A stretch of 64,000 nucleotides of DNA from Pseudomonas sp. UBA5706 (lineage in GTDB: Bacteria; Pseudomonadota; Gammaproteobacteria; Pseudomonadales; Pseudomonadaceae). Position 1 is the stretch's first letter, and each line of letters starts with the position of its first letter. Positions 18,467 to 28,113 of the stretch are shown piece after piece. The notes below the pieces were generated by a model. The model saw only the letters and a list, made by a program, of their open reading frames with translations. It had not been told where the DNA came from and searched no databases. The position numbers and the translations under genes were made by a program. The DNA lies in NCBI RefSeq assembly GCF_002419965.1, contig NZ_DIHC01000033.1, positions 30,175-94,174 on the forward strand. Direction: 5' to 3'.

Positions 18467-19588
18467 ATGATTAAAGTTCTGCACTTCTTCAAAACCTACT
18501 TCCCGGAAACACCCGGCGGCGGAATCGAGCAAGTCATCTTCCAGCTGGCCCAAGGCAGCGTGAATCACGGCATTGAGCCGCAGGTGCTGTACCTGAGCGC
18601 CAATGGCTCGGCGCGTAACCAAACGGTGGGTAACCACATTACCCACCGCTCGCGACAGGATCTGTACATCGCATCCACCGGGCTGTCGTTGTCCGGCATT
18701 AGTGACTTCAAGCAGCTTGCAGCGTCCGCAGACGTCGTGCATTACCACTTTCCGTGGCCGTACATGGACGTGGCGCATTTTGCCAGCCGACTGAAGAAAC
18801 CCTCGCTGGTGAGCTACCACTCCGACATCGTTAAACAGAAAACCCTGCTCAAGTTTTATACGCCGCTGATGAACCGGTTCCTTGGCAGCGTCGACCGGAT
18901 CGTGGCCTCTTCCCCCAACTATGCGGCCAGCAGCGAAGTGCTGACGCGTTTCAAGGACAAGGTCGAGATCATTCCTTACGGGCTCGATCGCGCGACCTAC
19001 CCTGCCCCGTCGCCGTCGAAGCTGGCGTACTGGAAGCAGCGATTGGGCGAGCGTTTCTTTCTGTTCGTTGGCGCTTTGCGCTATTACAAGGGCCTGGATT
19101 TTCTGCTCGAAGCCGCGCACCAGACGAAATTGCCGGTGGTGATCATGGGCGGCGGGTATGAAGAGCCACAACTGAAAGCCAAGGCCAGGGCGCTAGACCT
19201 GAACAACGTGACCTTTCTTGGCGGGCTGGACGATGAGGACAAGAACGCATTGCTCACACTCTGCGAAGCCTTTGTGTTCCCCTCACATCTGCGCTCGGAA
19301 TCCTTCGGTATTTCGCTGCTCGAAGGCGCCATGTATGGCAAGCCGATGATTTCCTGCGAGATGGGCAGCGGGACGACGTTCATCAACATCGCTGACGAAA
19401 CCGGCCTGGTCGTGCCGCCGCGTGACGCGAATGCGCTGGCCGCGGCCATGACCACACTGTGGAATGACCGGGATCTGGCGAGCCGCATGGGCGCCAGGGC
19501 AGTTCAGCGCTATGAAGAGGTGTTTACGGCAGACAAGATGGTGCGGTCCTATGCAGCGCTCTATCAGGACATACTGAACAAGCGTTGA
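18467..19588 (+). CDS. Glycosyltransferase family 4, WbpY/WbpZ-like
   Basis: The 373-aa GT-B enzyme opens with VLHFFKTYFPETPGG, very like the D-rhamnosyl/mannosyl transferases WbpY and WbpZ of the common polysaccharide antigen. It carries the family-4 signature around SLLEGAMYGKPMIS with the catalytic Glu and the preceding FPSHLRSESFG. The ATG at 18467 was chosen because the upstream 27 codons lie in the hairpin region. It ends the plus-strand polysaccharide group and converges on rhlE. Linkage specificity cannot be read from sequence. Confidence 0.87.
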   Translation: MIKVLHFFKTYFPETPGGGIEQVIFQLAQGSVNHGIEPQVLYLSANGSARNQTVGNHITHRSRQDLYIASTGLSLSGISDFKQLAASADVVHYHFPWPYMDVAHFASRLKKPSLVSYHSDIVKQKTLLKFYTPLMNRFLGSVDRIVASSPNYAASSEVLTRFKDKVEIIPYGLDRATYPAPSPSKLAYWKQRLGERFFLFVGALRYYKGLDFLLEAAHQTKLPVVIMGGGYEEPQLKAKARALDLNNVTFLGGLDDEDKNALLTLCEAFVFPSHLRSESFGISLLEGAMYGKPMISCEMGSGTTFINIADETGLVVPPRDANALAAAMTTLWNDRDLASRMGARAVQRYEEVFTADKMVRSYAALYQDILNKR

Positions 19589-19653
19589 GTCGTCCTGGCA
19601 GCCGCCCAGCCGGGCGAGAGAATGTCACCCGGATGGGGAACGACTCGCAGCTA

Positions 19654-20988
19654 TTAAGGCTTACGCTTGCGCGGCCCGGTATTGAACGCCGGGACTTTTC
19701 TCACTGGCTTCGCCGCCGGGGCGTCGGCTGCCGCTTCGCCACTGTCGACCCACTTGCCCAGATTGCGCTTTGCACCGCCGCTGGTTTTCGGTTTTTTAGG
19801 CTTTTTCGGTTTTTTCAGAATCTGCCCGCTCGCATCAGTGGTCGGTACGCGGTGCTCCGGAATGAAGTCCGGTTCTTCCCTACGCTGCAGGGTCTGACGG
19901 GTCAGCACTTCAATCGCGCTGAGCAGTTCAACTTCGTCGGCGCACACCAGCGAAATCGCCTCGCCGGTTTGCCCGGCCCGACCGGTACGGCCGATGCGGT
20001 GCACGTAATCTTCAGCAACAATTGGCAAGTCGAGATTGACCACGGCCGGCAGGTCGTCGATGTCCAGGCCGCGCGCAGCAACGTCGGTCGCAACGAGAAT
20101 CTGAACCTCACCGGCCTTGAACCGATCCAGCGCCCGCTGGCGGGTCGCCTGCGGTTTGTCGCCGTGGATGCCGTCGGCATTGATGCTCAAGCCTTGCAGG
20201 CGATCCACCAACTGATCAACCCCGACGCGAGTCTTGGCAAACACCAGCACCTGGCTCCAACGCTGCTTTTTCAGCAAGTGAATGAATAGCTCGCTCTTGC
20301 GCTTCTTGTCGACCGTGACGACCCACTGCTTAACCGATGACGCCGCCACGTTGCGCGGGCTGACTTCGATGCTCAGCGGATTGTCCAGCATCTGCCCGGC
20401 CAGGGCGCGGATCGAGTCAGAAAAGGTTGCGGAAAACAGCAGGGTCTGGCGACGCTTGGGCAACGCGGCATAGATGTCACGCAGCTCTTCGGAGAAACCC
20501 AGATCAAGCATGCGATCAGCCTCGTCGAGGATCAGCGTCTGGACCTGGGAAAACTTAACTGCGTTCTGACGATGGAGATCGAGCAAACGGCCCGGCGTCG
20601 CGACCAGCACATCAACGCCACGGCGCAGCTTCATCATCTGCGGGTTAATGCTGACCCCGCCATACACCGCGTAGGTGGCCAGCGGCAGGTGTTCAGCGTA
20701 TTGGCGAATTGCTTCATGCACCTGTTCGGCCAGTTCACGGGTCGGCACCAGCACCAGCGCGCGCACTGAGTTGGCAGCGACTTTCGGGCCTTCCATGGTC
20801 AAGCGCTGCAGCAGCGGCAAGGCGAATCCGGCGGTCTTGCCGGTGCCGGTCTGGGCGGCAGCCATCAGGTCGCGGCCTTCCAGCACAGGCGGGATTGCCT
20901 TGGCCTGAATAGGAGTTGGCGTCTGGTAGCCAAGCGCTTCAAGGGCGCGCAGCAGAGGTTCGATCAGGCCGAGAGAGGCGAATGTCAT
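19654..20988 (-). CDS. rhlE: DEAD-box ATP-dependent RNA helicase RhlE
   Basis: The 444-aa cytoplasmic helicase shows the Q motif (PTPIQAKAIPP), Walker A AQTGTGKT, DEAD in ILDEADRMLDLG, SAT in LLFSATFS, and HRIGRTGRAG. The lysine-rich low-complexity tail (KKPKKPKKPK) is typical of RhlE and helps RNA binding. RhlE proteins remodel RNA in ribosome assembly and mRNA decay. It is a core gene that flanks the variable O-antigen DNA on its left and the decayed genes on its right. Confidence 0.95.
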   Translation of the reverse strand: MTFASLGLIEPLLRALEALGYQTPTPIQAKAIPPVLEGRDLMAAAQTGTGKTAGFALPLLQRLTMEGPKVAANSVRALVLVPTRELAEQVHEAIRQYAEHLPLATYAVYGGVSINPQMMKLRRGVDVLVATPGRLLDLHRQNAVKFSQVQTLILDEADRMLDLGFSEELRDIYAALPKRRQTLLFSATFSDSIRALAGQMLDNPLSIEVSPRNVAASSVKQWVVTVDKKRKSELFIHLLKKQRWSQVLVFAKTRVGVDQLVDRLQGLSINADGIHGDKPQATRQRALDRFKAGEVQILVATDVAARGLDIDDLPAVVNLDLPIVAEDYVHRIGRTGRAGQTGEAISLVCADEVELLSAIEVLTRQTLQRREEPDFIPEHRVPTTDASGQILKKPKKPKKPKTSGGAKRNLGKWVDSGEAAADAPAAKPVRKVPAFNTGPRKRKP

Positions 20989-21362
20989 GGGAATACCGTT
21001 GAAAGGATCAGCGCAAAAAGCGTCTATGGATAGACGATGGCGCGCAGTTTACCCTTTCTGTAGCGGTTTCTGCTTGCGCCACTGTTCAACGACCACGCTA
21101 GGTGCGGTACAGCGAGCGGTTACTATCGTTGCAGCAGCAATACCGTCAAAATATACAATAAGCAACTTAGAACCAATGTCGCGAGACCACTCTACACAAC
21201 TTACAACCTGTATGAAGCAACCTATACAACTTAGAGAAACGTCTCGTTCACAAACCCGCTAGACTTTCCCGGCATCAGCGAAAAGCTTCTGGTATCGAAT
21301 ACGCGGAGAGAGCAACGCGTTTTCGTCTGGCTTTGCTATGGACAATGAGTTAGTGAGTGATT
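20989..21362. other. AT-richer intergenic DNA before the decayed O-antigen genes
   Basis: This 374-bp stretch shifts from core-like sequence near rhlE to clearly AT-richer sequence (for example 'aaaatatacaataagcaactt'). 'acaacttacaacctgtatgaag' and 'acctatacaacttagag' repeat a tacaactt core. No coding frame is convincing. It probably held the promoter of the decayed wzm gene. Confidence 0.4.
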
Positions 21363-21955
21363 ATGTCTACCGAGATACCAAAGCACATGCGGATACTTTC
21401 CAGCCTCATCATCAATGACTTGAAAGCTCGATATTTAACAAATTACCTTGGTTTCTTCTGGGTTCTCATACAACCGTGCGCGACTGCGCTGATTCTCTGG
21501 TTTGTCTTTGAGCACGGCGTCAAAGTCGCACCCCATCACGACTTTCCATTTCTGCTATGGCTGATATGCGGATTAATCCCATGGTTTTTTATAACCGAAG
21601 CGCTCAATACGGGATGCCACGCCATAAAAGACAATAGCTTTCTAGTTAAAAAAATTGTATTCACGTATCACTTCTGCCGTTAGTCAAACTCACATCCGCC
21701 CTTACTGTGCATTTGCTTTTTGTTTGAATTTTGATTGGCCTGTTCCTGGCTTATGGATATTCCGTCAATGTTTACTGGCTACAATTCCTTTACTACATCA
21801 CCTGCCTCTATGTTCTCTTGCTTGCACTTGCATGGCTTACAAGTTCATTGGTCATTTTTTTCCCGGACCTCACGCAGGTCATCTCTATGGCCACTCAGGT
21901 AGGTTTCTGGTTGACCCCTGTGTTTTGGGACATCACTGCACTCCAGAGTTCGGTC
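21363..21955 (+). pseudogene. Broken wzm-like ABC-2 permease gene
   Basis: The first frame encodes MSTEIPKHMRILSSLIINDL and continues to LVKKIVF, a clear Wzm N-terminus. A one-base shift near 21660 moves the match into another frame (LLPLVKLTSALTVHLLFV). A TGA at 21725-21727 then breaks it, and it continues as ILIGLFLAYGYSVNVYW up to VGFWLTPVFWDI near 21945. So one frameshift and one stop inactivate it, and its 3' end is lost at a junction with a glycosyltransferase fragment. It is unlike the intact wzm at 12726 and more AT-rich, so it comes from a different O-antigen locus. Confidence 0.85.
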
Positions 21956-22641
21956 ACTTCCGCCTCGTGCGCGACGTTAACTTCGACGCTTATGACTACG
22001 TTGCGTTTTCGGATCAAGACGACGTGTGGTACCCCGACAAACTGAGACGGGCTACCGAGATGCTCAAGAATAAAGGAGCAGAAGGGTATTCGAGCAACGT
22101 TCGGGCGTTCTGGCCAACAGGGCATAAATGTTTTGTAGACAAGGCTCAAGCCCAAGTACGTTGGGATTTCTTGTTTGAGGCCGCAGGTCCGGGATGCACC
22201 TATGTGCTAACAAAACGTCTGGCTTGTGCGCTGAAAAAATCGATTTCTAGACAATGGCGGGAGTTGCAGCGGGTTACTTTCCATGACTGGTATTGCTACG
22301 CCTTCGCTCGCAGCAATGGTCATCGGTGGTATATCGACCCCCAGTCGTCAATGGATTACCGGCAGCACGCCCACAACCTGCTAGGCGCTAATATTGGTCT
22401 GCGCAGATTGGTAGAAAGATACCGACGCATTCAAGATGGTTGGTGGTTTGGCCAAGTTCACCTCATCTCACGCCTGATAGGCGAACCGTCAAATCCGCTA
22501 AAAACCACTAGCAAGCTGCCCTCCCCTAGACAGCTCCTCTTCCTGTCTCTCAACGCCTGGCACTGCCGGCGCAGGATGAGAGATAAGATAGCGTTCGCTG
22601 TCGCCTGCTGGATCGCAATCCTCAGTATTCGCAAAGGTTGA
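21956..22641 (+). pseudogene. 3' fragment of a family 2 (rhamnosyltransferase-like) glycosyltransferase gene
   Basis: From about FRLVRDVNFDAYDYVAFSD the frame matches the middle and C-terminus of GT2 rhamnosyltransferases. It includes SDQDDVWYPDKL, which holds the metal-binding aspartates, and a later FEAAGPGCTYVLTKRLA. The N-terminal nucleotide-binding part is missing: upstream sequence in the same frame is out-of-frame wzm. The fragment starts exactly where the wzm remnant stops, which suggests a deletion that removed everything between the two genes. Confidence 0.82.
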
Positions 22642-22666
22642 ATGCTCGTGTCCTCTCTCAAGCTCA

Positions 22667-23572
22667 TTACTCATTGGTAGCTTGCATCGGTTTCTGCTTG
22701 CGCCACTGCGGCAGGCCGATCAGCACTACTGCGCTGATAATCACGGTCATGGCCGCCGCTTCTGCCGGGCCGATGTGTTCGTCAGCGAAGAGCACACCCA
22801 GTAGCACCGCCACGGCAGGGTTAACGTAGGCGTAACTGGTGGCGGCGGCGGGACGTACGTTTTTCAGCAGGTACATATAGGAGCTGAATGCGACGATGGA
22901 ACCGAACACCACCAGGTAGGCCATCACCAGCCAGCCGGAGAAACCAGGCGATTGGGTAAGGCGCTCGCCGCTGGTATAGCTGCCGACCAATAGCATCACC
23001 CCGGCCACCAGCATTTCGCAGGCGCTGGCCATGGGGCCGGGCGGCAACGGCAGGTAGCGACTCCAGACCGAGCCGAACGCCCAGGCTGCCGCCGCCGATA
23101 TCACCAGCATCGCGCCCATGGGGCTGGCTTGCAGGTTCGAGCCTAGATTGAGCAGCGCGATGCCGATCAGACCGAGCACGATTCCCGCCCATTCCAGCCC
23201 GGTATTGCGATGCCTCCAGATCAGGCCGAATAACAGCGTAAACAGCGGCACCACGGCCACCGCCAGCGCTGCGACACCTGAGGCGACGCCTGCATGCTCA
23301 GCCAGCGTGACGCCACCGTTGCCACAGGCCAGCAGCAGGAAACCGACCAGTGCCGCCGCTTTCCACTGCTTCCAGCTGGGCATTGGCGCTCCGCGAAGAC
23401 GCATGAACGCGAAGAGAATCGCCCCGGCGATCGTGAAGCGAACACCCGCCATCATGAGCGGTGGCCAGGTTTGGATTCCGATACGAATAGCCAGATAGGT
23501 CGAACCCCAGATCACGTAAAGCGCGAAAAAGGCTCCGATGAGCAGCAAGGGAAAGCGGCGAGGGGAAGGCAT
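22667..23572 (-). CDS. EamA/DMT-family inner-membrane exporter
   Basis: The 301-aa protein contains two EamA halves and ten predicted helices, starting LLLIGAFFALYVIWGSTYLAIRIG, a strong match to the YedA/RhtA-like drug and metabolite exporter group. The second half carries GSIVAFSSYMYLLKN. The ATG at 23572 was preferred to a TTG at 23620 that adds a hydrophilic leader. The substrate is unknown; amino acids or other small metabolites are usual for the family. It is transcribed alone and faces the decayed O-antigen genes. Confidence 0.88.
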   Translation of the reverse strand: MPSPRRFPLLLIGAFFALYVIWGSTYLAIRIGIQTWPPLMMAGVRFTIAGAILFAFMRLRGAPMPSWKQWKAAALVGFLLLACGNGGVTLAEHAGVASGVAALAVAVVPLFTLLFGLIWRHRNTGLEWAGIVLGLIGIALLNLGSNLQASPMGAMLVISAAAAWAFGSVWSRYLPLPPGPMASACEMLVAGVMLLVGSYTSGERLTQSPGFSGWLVMAYLVVFGSIVAFSSYMYLLKNVRPAAATSYAYVNPAVAVLLGVLFADEHIGPAEAAAMTVIISAVVLIGLPQWRKQKPMQATNE

Positions 23573-23723
23573 GGCAGGCTCGACTTTGTTCTGTGGTTGA
23601 TCCCTTGGCTGGGTCGGCAACCTGATGTTTTGAAGCGCTATTCTAGGAAAGCCGGGCTGGTGGGATTAGTAACAAATGGGGAGTATTCGACCCGTACACT
23701 TTTTTACAGCAAGCGCGGGTGCG

Positions 23724-24338
23724 TTAGATCCCGCGATGCTTGCTGATCGCCTCGGCGATTTTTTTTGCCGGCACCTTCTGCAAGGTGCAAAGCAACTGGT
23801 GGGAAACCCCGGCGACACCGTGGGTGTTCCGCAGTTGGTGGCTCAGATGCACCGTGAGATTGGCAGCCATTTCGGCGTCAGCCATCGCTCGGTGAGCCTT
23901 GCCGGTGTGCGGCAGTCCTGCCCAGGACGTGAGCGTACCCAGCTTGTGATTCGGCGCATTGGGCATCAGGCGTCGCGCCAGCAGCATTGAACATGCGAAG
24001 CTTTGCTGCCGATTGCGCTTGATGCGCGACAACTCGAAGTCCCAGAACTTCTGGTCGAAAGACGCGTTGTGCGCCACCAATGGCGTCAGACCGACGAACT
24101 CAACCACCTCGTTCATGACTCTTTCGGCAGGTGGCGCGGTGCGCAGCATGCTATTGCTGATGCCGGTCAACGACTCGATGAATGATGGGATGCGCACGCC
24201 TGCGTTCATCAGGCTCTGATAGCGCTCGACGATGACACCCTGCTCCATGATCACCACAGCAATTTCGGTGGCGCGGCATCCGCTGCCAGGGGATATACCG
24301 GTGGTTTCAAAGTCGATGACAGCAATGCGTTCGTGCAT
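23724..24338 (-). CDS. DnaQ-like 3'-5' exonuclease (DEDDh family)
   Basis: The 204-aa protein shows the DEDDh set. IAVIDFETTG supplies the first Asp and Glu, LVAHNASFDQKFW the second Asp, and GKAHRAMADAEM the final His and Asp. This is the fold of the DNA polymerase III proofreading subunit, but the protein is stand-alone and short, so it is likely a DNA or RNA exonuclease in repair or RNA turnover. No partner gene is coupled to it. Confidence 0.9.
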   Translation of the reverse strand: MHERIAVIDFETTGISPGSGCRATEIAVVIMEQGVIVERYQSLMNAGVRIPSFIESLTGISNSMLRTAPPAERVMNEVVEFVGLTPLVAHNASFDQKFWDFELSRIKRNRQQSFACSMLLARRLMPNAPNHKLGTLTSWAGLPHTGKAHRAMADAEMAANLTVHLSHQLRNTHGVAGVSHQLLCTLQKVPAKKIAEAISKHRGI

Positions 24339-24447
24339 GAAAAAACCTTTGATGCGATCAATGTCTGTAGCTGAACGGGCTGGCCGGTGGTGGTGATTTC
24401 GAGAACATCACCGCTGGCAAGCCGCGCTGCTATGAGGTGGGGCTGGG

Positions 24448-24927
24448 TCAATGCTTGAGCAACAACCCACCCTCGACCGGCACATATCGGCTGGCGGCGC
24501 GGATCAAGGAGTTAGCGGTTAGCCCAGGCACGCCATAGGCCACGGCCTCGACCCCGTGCTTGCTGATGATGCGATCAAGCAGGAGATCGAAATCGCCATC
24601 CCCCGATGCCAGAACGACTTCATCGACGTGGGGGGCAACGTCCATGATGTCTATGGTGATACCCACGTCCCAGTCGCCCTTGGCCGAGCCATCGCTGCGC
24701 TGGATGTAGGGTTTGAGTTTGACGGTGAAACCGAGGTTACGCAGGATCTGCTGGAACTGCTGCTGCTTGCTGTCGCCACGGTCGATGGCATAGGCGTACG
24801 CCTCGACGATCTGCCCGCGCTGACTGATGTCCGCCCACAGAGCGGCATAGTTGAAATGACATCCATGGGCCTGACGCACGGTGTAATACAGATTCTGTAC
24901 GTCGGCGAACACCGCGATTCTTCTCAC
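24448..24927 (-). CDS. NYN/LabA-like PIN-fold protein
   Basis: The 159-aa protein begins RRIAVFADVQNLYYTVRQ, with the first conserved acidic residue of NYN nucleases. It has DWDVGITIDIMDVA and VLASGDGDFDLLLDRI with the further Asp cluster, then GVPGLTANSLIRAASRY. Such proteins are predicted metal-dependent RNases. A GTG at 24927 was chosen because GAGGAG lies five bases before it; a start at 24951 would place this site inside the gene. It is transcribed alone, and its target RNA is unknown. Confidence 0.85.
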   Translation of the reverse strand: MRRIAVFADVQNLYYTVRQAHGCHFNYAALWADISQRGQIVEAYAYAIDRGDSKQQQFQQILRNLGFTVKLKPYIQRSDGSAKGDWDVGITIDIMDVAPHVDEVVLASGDGDFDLLLDRIISKHGVEAVAYGVPGLTANSLIRAASRYVPVEGGLLLKH

Positions 24928-25157
24928 CAGGACTCCTCGATGCGCTGACAAGCGACGATGGCCGAAAACCGGACCGGCGCCCAGTATGCCATTTTGAGAA
25001 GGGGATTGAAGCGACGTGTCGGATTTGTGCAGGTGTGCACCCTCGGCCGCCCGTCGAAATCAGGTAGCAGCACGGCCTGTCGGGGCCATCCACAAGGGAG
25101 TGAACGCCGACAAGCCGGGCTGCTAGAGGGTCCGACGCAGGCCGGTTTTATGAAGCG

Positions 25158-25958
25158 TCAGACGTAAGAGTCGTCATCGTCACCGCCGAACATGCCGCTG
25201 TCATCGCTGCCGTAGTCGGTATTGGCGAAGCCGCCGGCGTCATTGCCCCAACCATCGTTGCCGGTGACGCGTTGCTGATCGTCGCCCCAGCCGCTGTTGC
25301 CGCCAAATTCACTGTCACTGGCAGGTTGAGCCGGTTGTTGCTCGATGATTTCGACGATCTCCTGCGGCTGGCTGTTGTGGTGAAACAGGCTGCTGATGCC
25401 TTCGGCCAGCATGACGCCACCCGCCACACCGGCTGCGGTTTTCAGTGCGCCGCCGAGGAAACCGCTGCCAATCGGGGCGGCAGGCGCCTGCTGTGGCGGC
25501 GACGCGTAATTACCTTGCTGCGGCGGATTATACGGTGGGGGGCTCGCCGGCCCGTTGTCGCGCCAGCCACCGCCAGCGGACGGCGCGCTGGCAGGACGGG
25601 AAAAGGACGACGCGGGCTGTTGTGCCTGTGGCTCGCGCGAGCCGCCACCAAAGATGCTCGACAGAAACCCACCGCTGCTTTGCGCAGGCGCGGTTTGTGC
25701 CTGAGCCCTCACGCGCTGGAGTTCGGCCTGCAACTGTTGGATCTGCTCGTCACGCTGGCGGCTCTGGGCTTCCAGCTGTTTGACTGCGACTTCCTGAACC
25801 AGGATCGCCTGCGCCATGTAATAAGGCGCAGCGGGCTGGCGCGTCAGGTGTTCCCTGATCAGCGCCTCGGCCTGGGCGTCTCGGGGGGCGGAATCGGTTT
25901 CAGCTTGCTTGAGCTTGCCAAACAAGCCGTCGATCAGGGTTTGCTCTTCGCTGTTCAT
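25158..25958 (-). CDS. DUF2076 domain protein
   Basis: The 266-aa protein has the DUF2076 pattern. An N-terminal helical part (SEEQTLIDGLFGKLKQAE, then a coiled coil near residues 50-80) is followed by a low-complexity Pro/Gln/Ala/Gly middle (about 95-155). A glycine-rich hydrophobic segment comes next (GSGFLGGALKTAAGVAGGVML), then an acidic Gly/Asn/Asp tail ending in GGDDDDSYV. No enzymatic motif is visible. Function of the family is not established; a membrane-associated role is suggested by the hydrophobic segment. Confidence 0.85.
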   Translation of the reverse strand: MNSEEQTLIDGLFGKLKQAETDSAPRDAQAEALIREHLTRQPAAPYYMAQAILVQEVAVKQLEAQSRQRDEQIQQLQAELQRVRAQAQTAPAQSSGGFLSSIFGGGSREPQAQQPASSFSRPASAPSAGGGWRDNGPASPPPYNPPQQGNYASPPQQAPAAPIGSGFLGGALKTAAGVAGGVMLAEGISSLFHHNSQPQEIVEIIEQQPAQPASDSEFGGNSGWGDDQQRVTGNDGWGNDAGGFANTDYGSDDSGMFGGDDDDSYV

Positions 25959-26147
25959 GGCGACCTCGTTAGATTGCCGTAGGAATTCTGTGGCTGATCC
26001 GTGTCAGACACGAACAGTAATGGGGCGTTTCAAAGGTGTTTCAATAGGGTGTAGAAAAAGTTAACCAGGCCCCCCACCGTCCATCTGATTGGCCCACCGG
26101 GTGCCTCTACGCTAAAGTGTCGGCCTGCTTCTGCCTGTGACGCATTC

Positions 26148-26810
26148 ATGAATCCGTTGACGATCATCCAAGACTCGCTGTACTTCTTCCGGCGTAATTT
26201 CGCCAGCATTCTCACGCTGTGCCTGCCGCTGGTGGTTCTTGAGGCCCTGACCAAGCAGTTGCTGGCCAGCGCATCGGGACCGGATAGCTCGGCAAGTTGG
26301 CAGCTGCTGATCGGCCTGTTGTTCTACCCGCTCTACACTGGCGCGCTGATCCTGTTCCTCAGCGCCAAGACCCGCAGCGAGACACCCGCCAAACGCGATT
26401 TGCTGGCAGCAACCCTGCGCATGTGGCCGACCTTTGCCGTACTGACCGCGCTGAGCACCTTGTTGATCATGGCCGGGCTGTCGCTGTTCATCGCTCCTGG
26501 GGTATGGGTGATGATCAAGCTGGTGTTCTCCGAGTATTTGCTGGTATTGCGCGGGTTAGGGCCGCTGGAGGCGATGCGCGAAAGTTTCCGTATGACCCGT
26601 GGTCACATGGTGCGAATTCTGACCTGCGTGCTGTTCGTTTACATTCCACTTTCGGTCCTCGAAGCGCTGAGCTACTACGTCTTGCCTGATCAGCAAAGCC
26701 CGCTGCTGTCGCTGGCAGTGGACAGTATTTCGAGCTTTTTGCAGCTGTTCATCAGCGTAGCGATGTTCCGGCTGTTTATGCTGATCGACGAGCCCGCGCG
26801 CCCGGCCTGA
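26148..26810 (+). CDS. YciC-family inner-membrane protein
   Basis: The 220-aa protein has about six membrane helices (ILTLCLPLVVLEALTKQLL, LLIGLLFYPLYTGALILFL, FAVLTALSTLLIMAGLSLFIAPGV and more) and the conserved LGPLEAMRESFRMTRGH loop of the YciC/UPF0259 group. The function of the family is unclear; membrane homeostasis is often suggested. The next gene starts 9 bp after its stop with its own GGAG site, so the two probably form an operon. Confidence 0.85.
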   Translation: MNPLTIIQDSLYFFRRNFASILTLCLPLVVLEALTKQLLASASGPDSSASWQLLIGLLFYPLYTGALILFLSAKTRSETPAKRDLLAATLRMWPTFAVLTALSTLLIMAGLSLFIAPGVWVMIKLVFSEYLLVLRGLGPLEAMRESFRMTRGHMVRILTCVLFVYIPLSVLEALSYYVLPDQQSPLLSLAVDSISSFLQLFISVAMFRLFMLIDEPARPA

Positions 26811-26819
26811 GGAGCGCCG

Positions 26820-27914
26820 ATGCAACGTTCACTGCGCTACCTCATCGTGCTCATGGTGCTGATGGTTTTGACCGCAGGGTTGCTTTACGACATTACCTGG
26901 CATCCGGCCAGGCATGAACGAATGCCGGTCATCTGCAACCCCAAGGATGCCGCTCCCCCGCTTCTGGTGCCCGGCCAGGCGTTGAAGGTCATGACCTGGA
27001 ACATCCAGCACCTGGCTGGCAAGCGCTACGTCTTCTGGTACGACATGGCCGACGGCAGTGGTCCGGATGAGCGCCCGACCCCCGAGGACATCGCCTATAA
27101 CCTCGATGAAGTGGCGCGAGTAGTCCGCGATGAGCAACCGGACATCGTGCTGTTGCAAGAAGTGGATGACGGCGCCAAGCACACTGACTACACCAACCAA
27201 CTGGCGCTGCTGCAGGAGCGGGTAACCGATCTTTATCCGTGCACTACCGAGGCGTTTTACTGGAAGGCTGACTTTGTCCCTGACCCGCATATCTATGGAA
27301 GCGTCGGCACCAAGCTGGCCACATTGAGTCGCTATCGGCTGGACAAGGCCGAACGCTTGCAATTGCCCTCACCCGAGGGCCATCTGATTGACCGCCCGTT
27401 CGAGCCAAAGCGCGCTTTGCTGGTGAGTTATCTGCCGCTGCGCGACGGTGGGCACCTGGCGGTGGTGAACACCCACCTGGGGGCGTTTCGTCCTGGCGAC
27501 GACACCCTTCAGCGCCAAGTGGCGGCGACTAGCCAACTGCTGACGACGTTCGAGCGCGGCGGCACACCCTGGATCAGCGGCGGCGATTTCAATCTGCTGC
27601 CTAAAGGGCAGTACGAGCACCTGCCTGCCGAACAACGGGCACGATACGCTCCCGAAAGCGCGCTGCATGCCCTGTGGGAAAAATTCCCGATGATCCCCAG
27701 TAACGAGGACGTCAGCGGTGAGGAGCGTCGCAAGTGGTACACGCGCTTCCCCAATGACCCAAGGGTAAGCGGACCGGATCGCACCCTGGATTACCTGTTC
27801 TACAGCCCGACGTTACAGCGCGTCGATGGGCAGGTACGACGGGAAGATACGCTGTTGATCTCCGATCATTTGCCGGTAATCGGACGATTTTTGCTGCCGG
27901 GTGCGGCGCAATGA
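26820..27914 (+). CDS. Endonuclease/exonuclease/phosphatase-family hydrolase with N-terminal membrane anchor
   Basis: The 364-aa protein starts with a hydrophobic helix (YLIVLMVLMVLTAGLLY), so it is anchored or exported. The EEP fold follows with KVMTWNIQH, LLQEVDDG (catalytic Glu), VVNTHLGAF, GGDFNLLP (Asp/Asn pair) and the final SDHLPVIG with the catalytic His. The substrate could be a phospholipid, inositol phosphate or nucleic acid. It follows the yciC-like gene closely. Confidence 0.88.
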   Translation: MQRSLRYLIVLMVLMVLTAGLLYDITWHPARHERMPVICNPKDAAPPLLVPGQALKVMTWNIQHLAGKRYVFWYDMADGSGPDERPTPEDIAYNLDEVARVVRDEQPDIVLLQEVDDGAKHTDYTNQLALLQERVTDLYPCTTEAFYWKADFVPDPHIYGSVGTKLATLSRYRLDKAERLQLPSPEGHLIDRPFEPKRALLVSYLPLRDGGHLAVVNTHLGAFRPGDDTLQRQVAATSQLLTTFERGGTPWISGGDFNLLPKGQYEHLPAEQRARYAPESALHALWEKFPMIPSNEDVSGEERRKWYTRFPNDPRVSGPDRTLDYLFYSPTLQRVDGQVRREDTLLISDHLPVIGRFLLPGAAQ

Positions 27915-28113
27915 CGGGTGTGTCACGCGATCGCGCTTCTGGCCGCACGCAGTGGGAAATGGCTTGCCTGCGATGGGTCGGTAACCAGCGATTAACCCCA
28001 AGACGTCATGTCGGCCAGCCTGTGTAGGCTGATCTTACTGCTGGTACGCACGTCGTCCGCAAACTAACGCCCACGGCCGTCGGCCAGACTAAAAGCAATC
28101 GCAACCATGGCGG
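27915..28113. other. Intergenic DNA with a motif shared by both hrpB copies
   Basis: At 28010-28030 the sequence gtcggccagcctgtgtaggct closely matches gtcggccagccggtatcgtaggct at 36851-36874, downstream of the second hrpB. Thus homology between the two hrpB copies reaches past their stop codons. No gene is seen here. Confidence 0.6.

Noticed and set aside
23745..23770. Terminator-like hairpin with eight T
   Set aside because: It lies inside the coding end of the DnaQ-like gene, has a two-base loop, and points in a direction where no gene ends.
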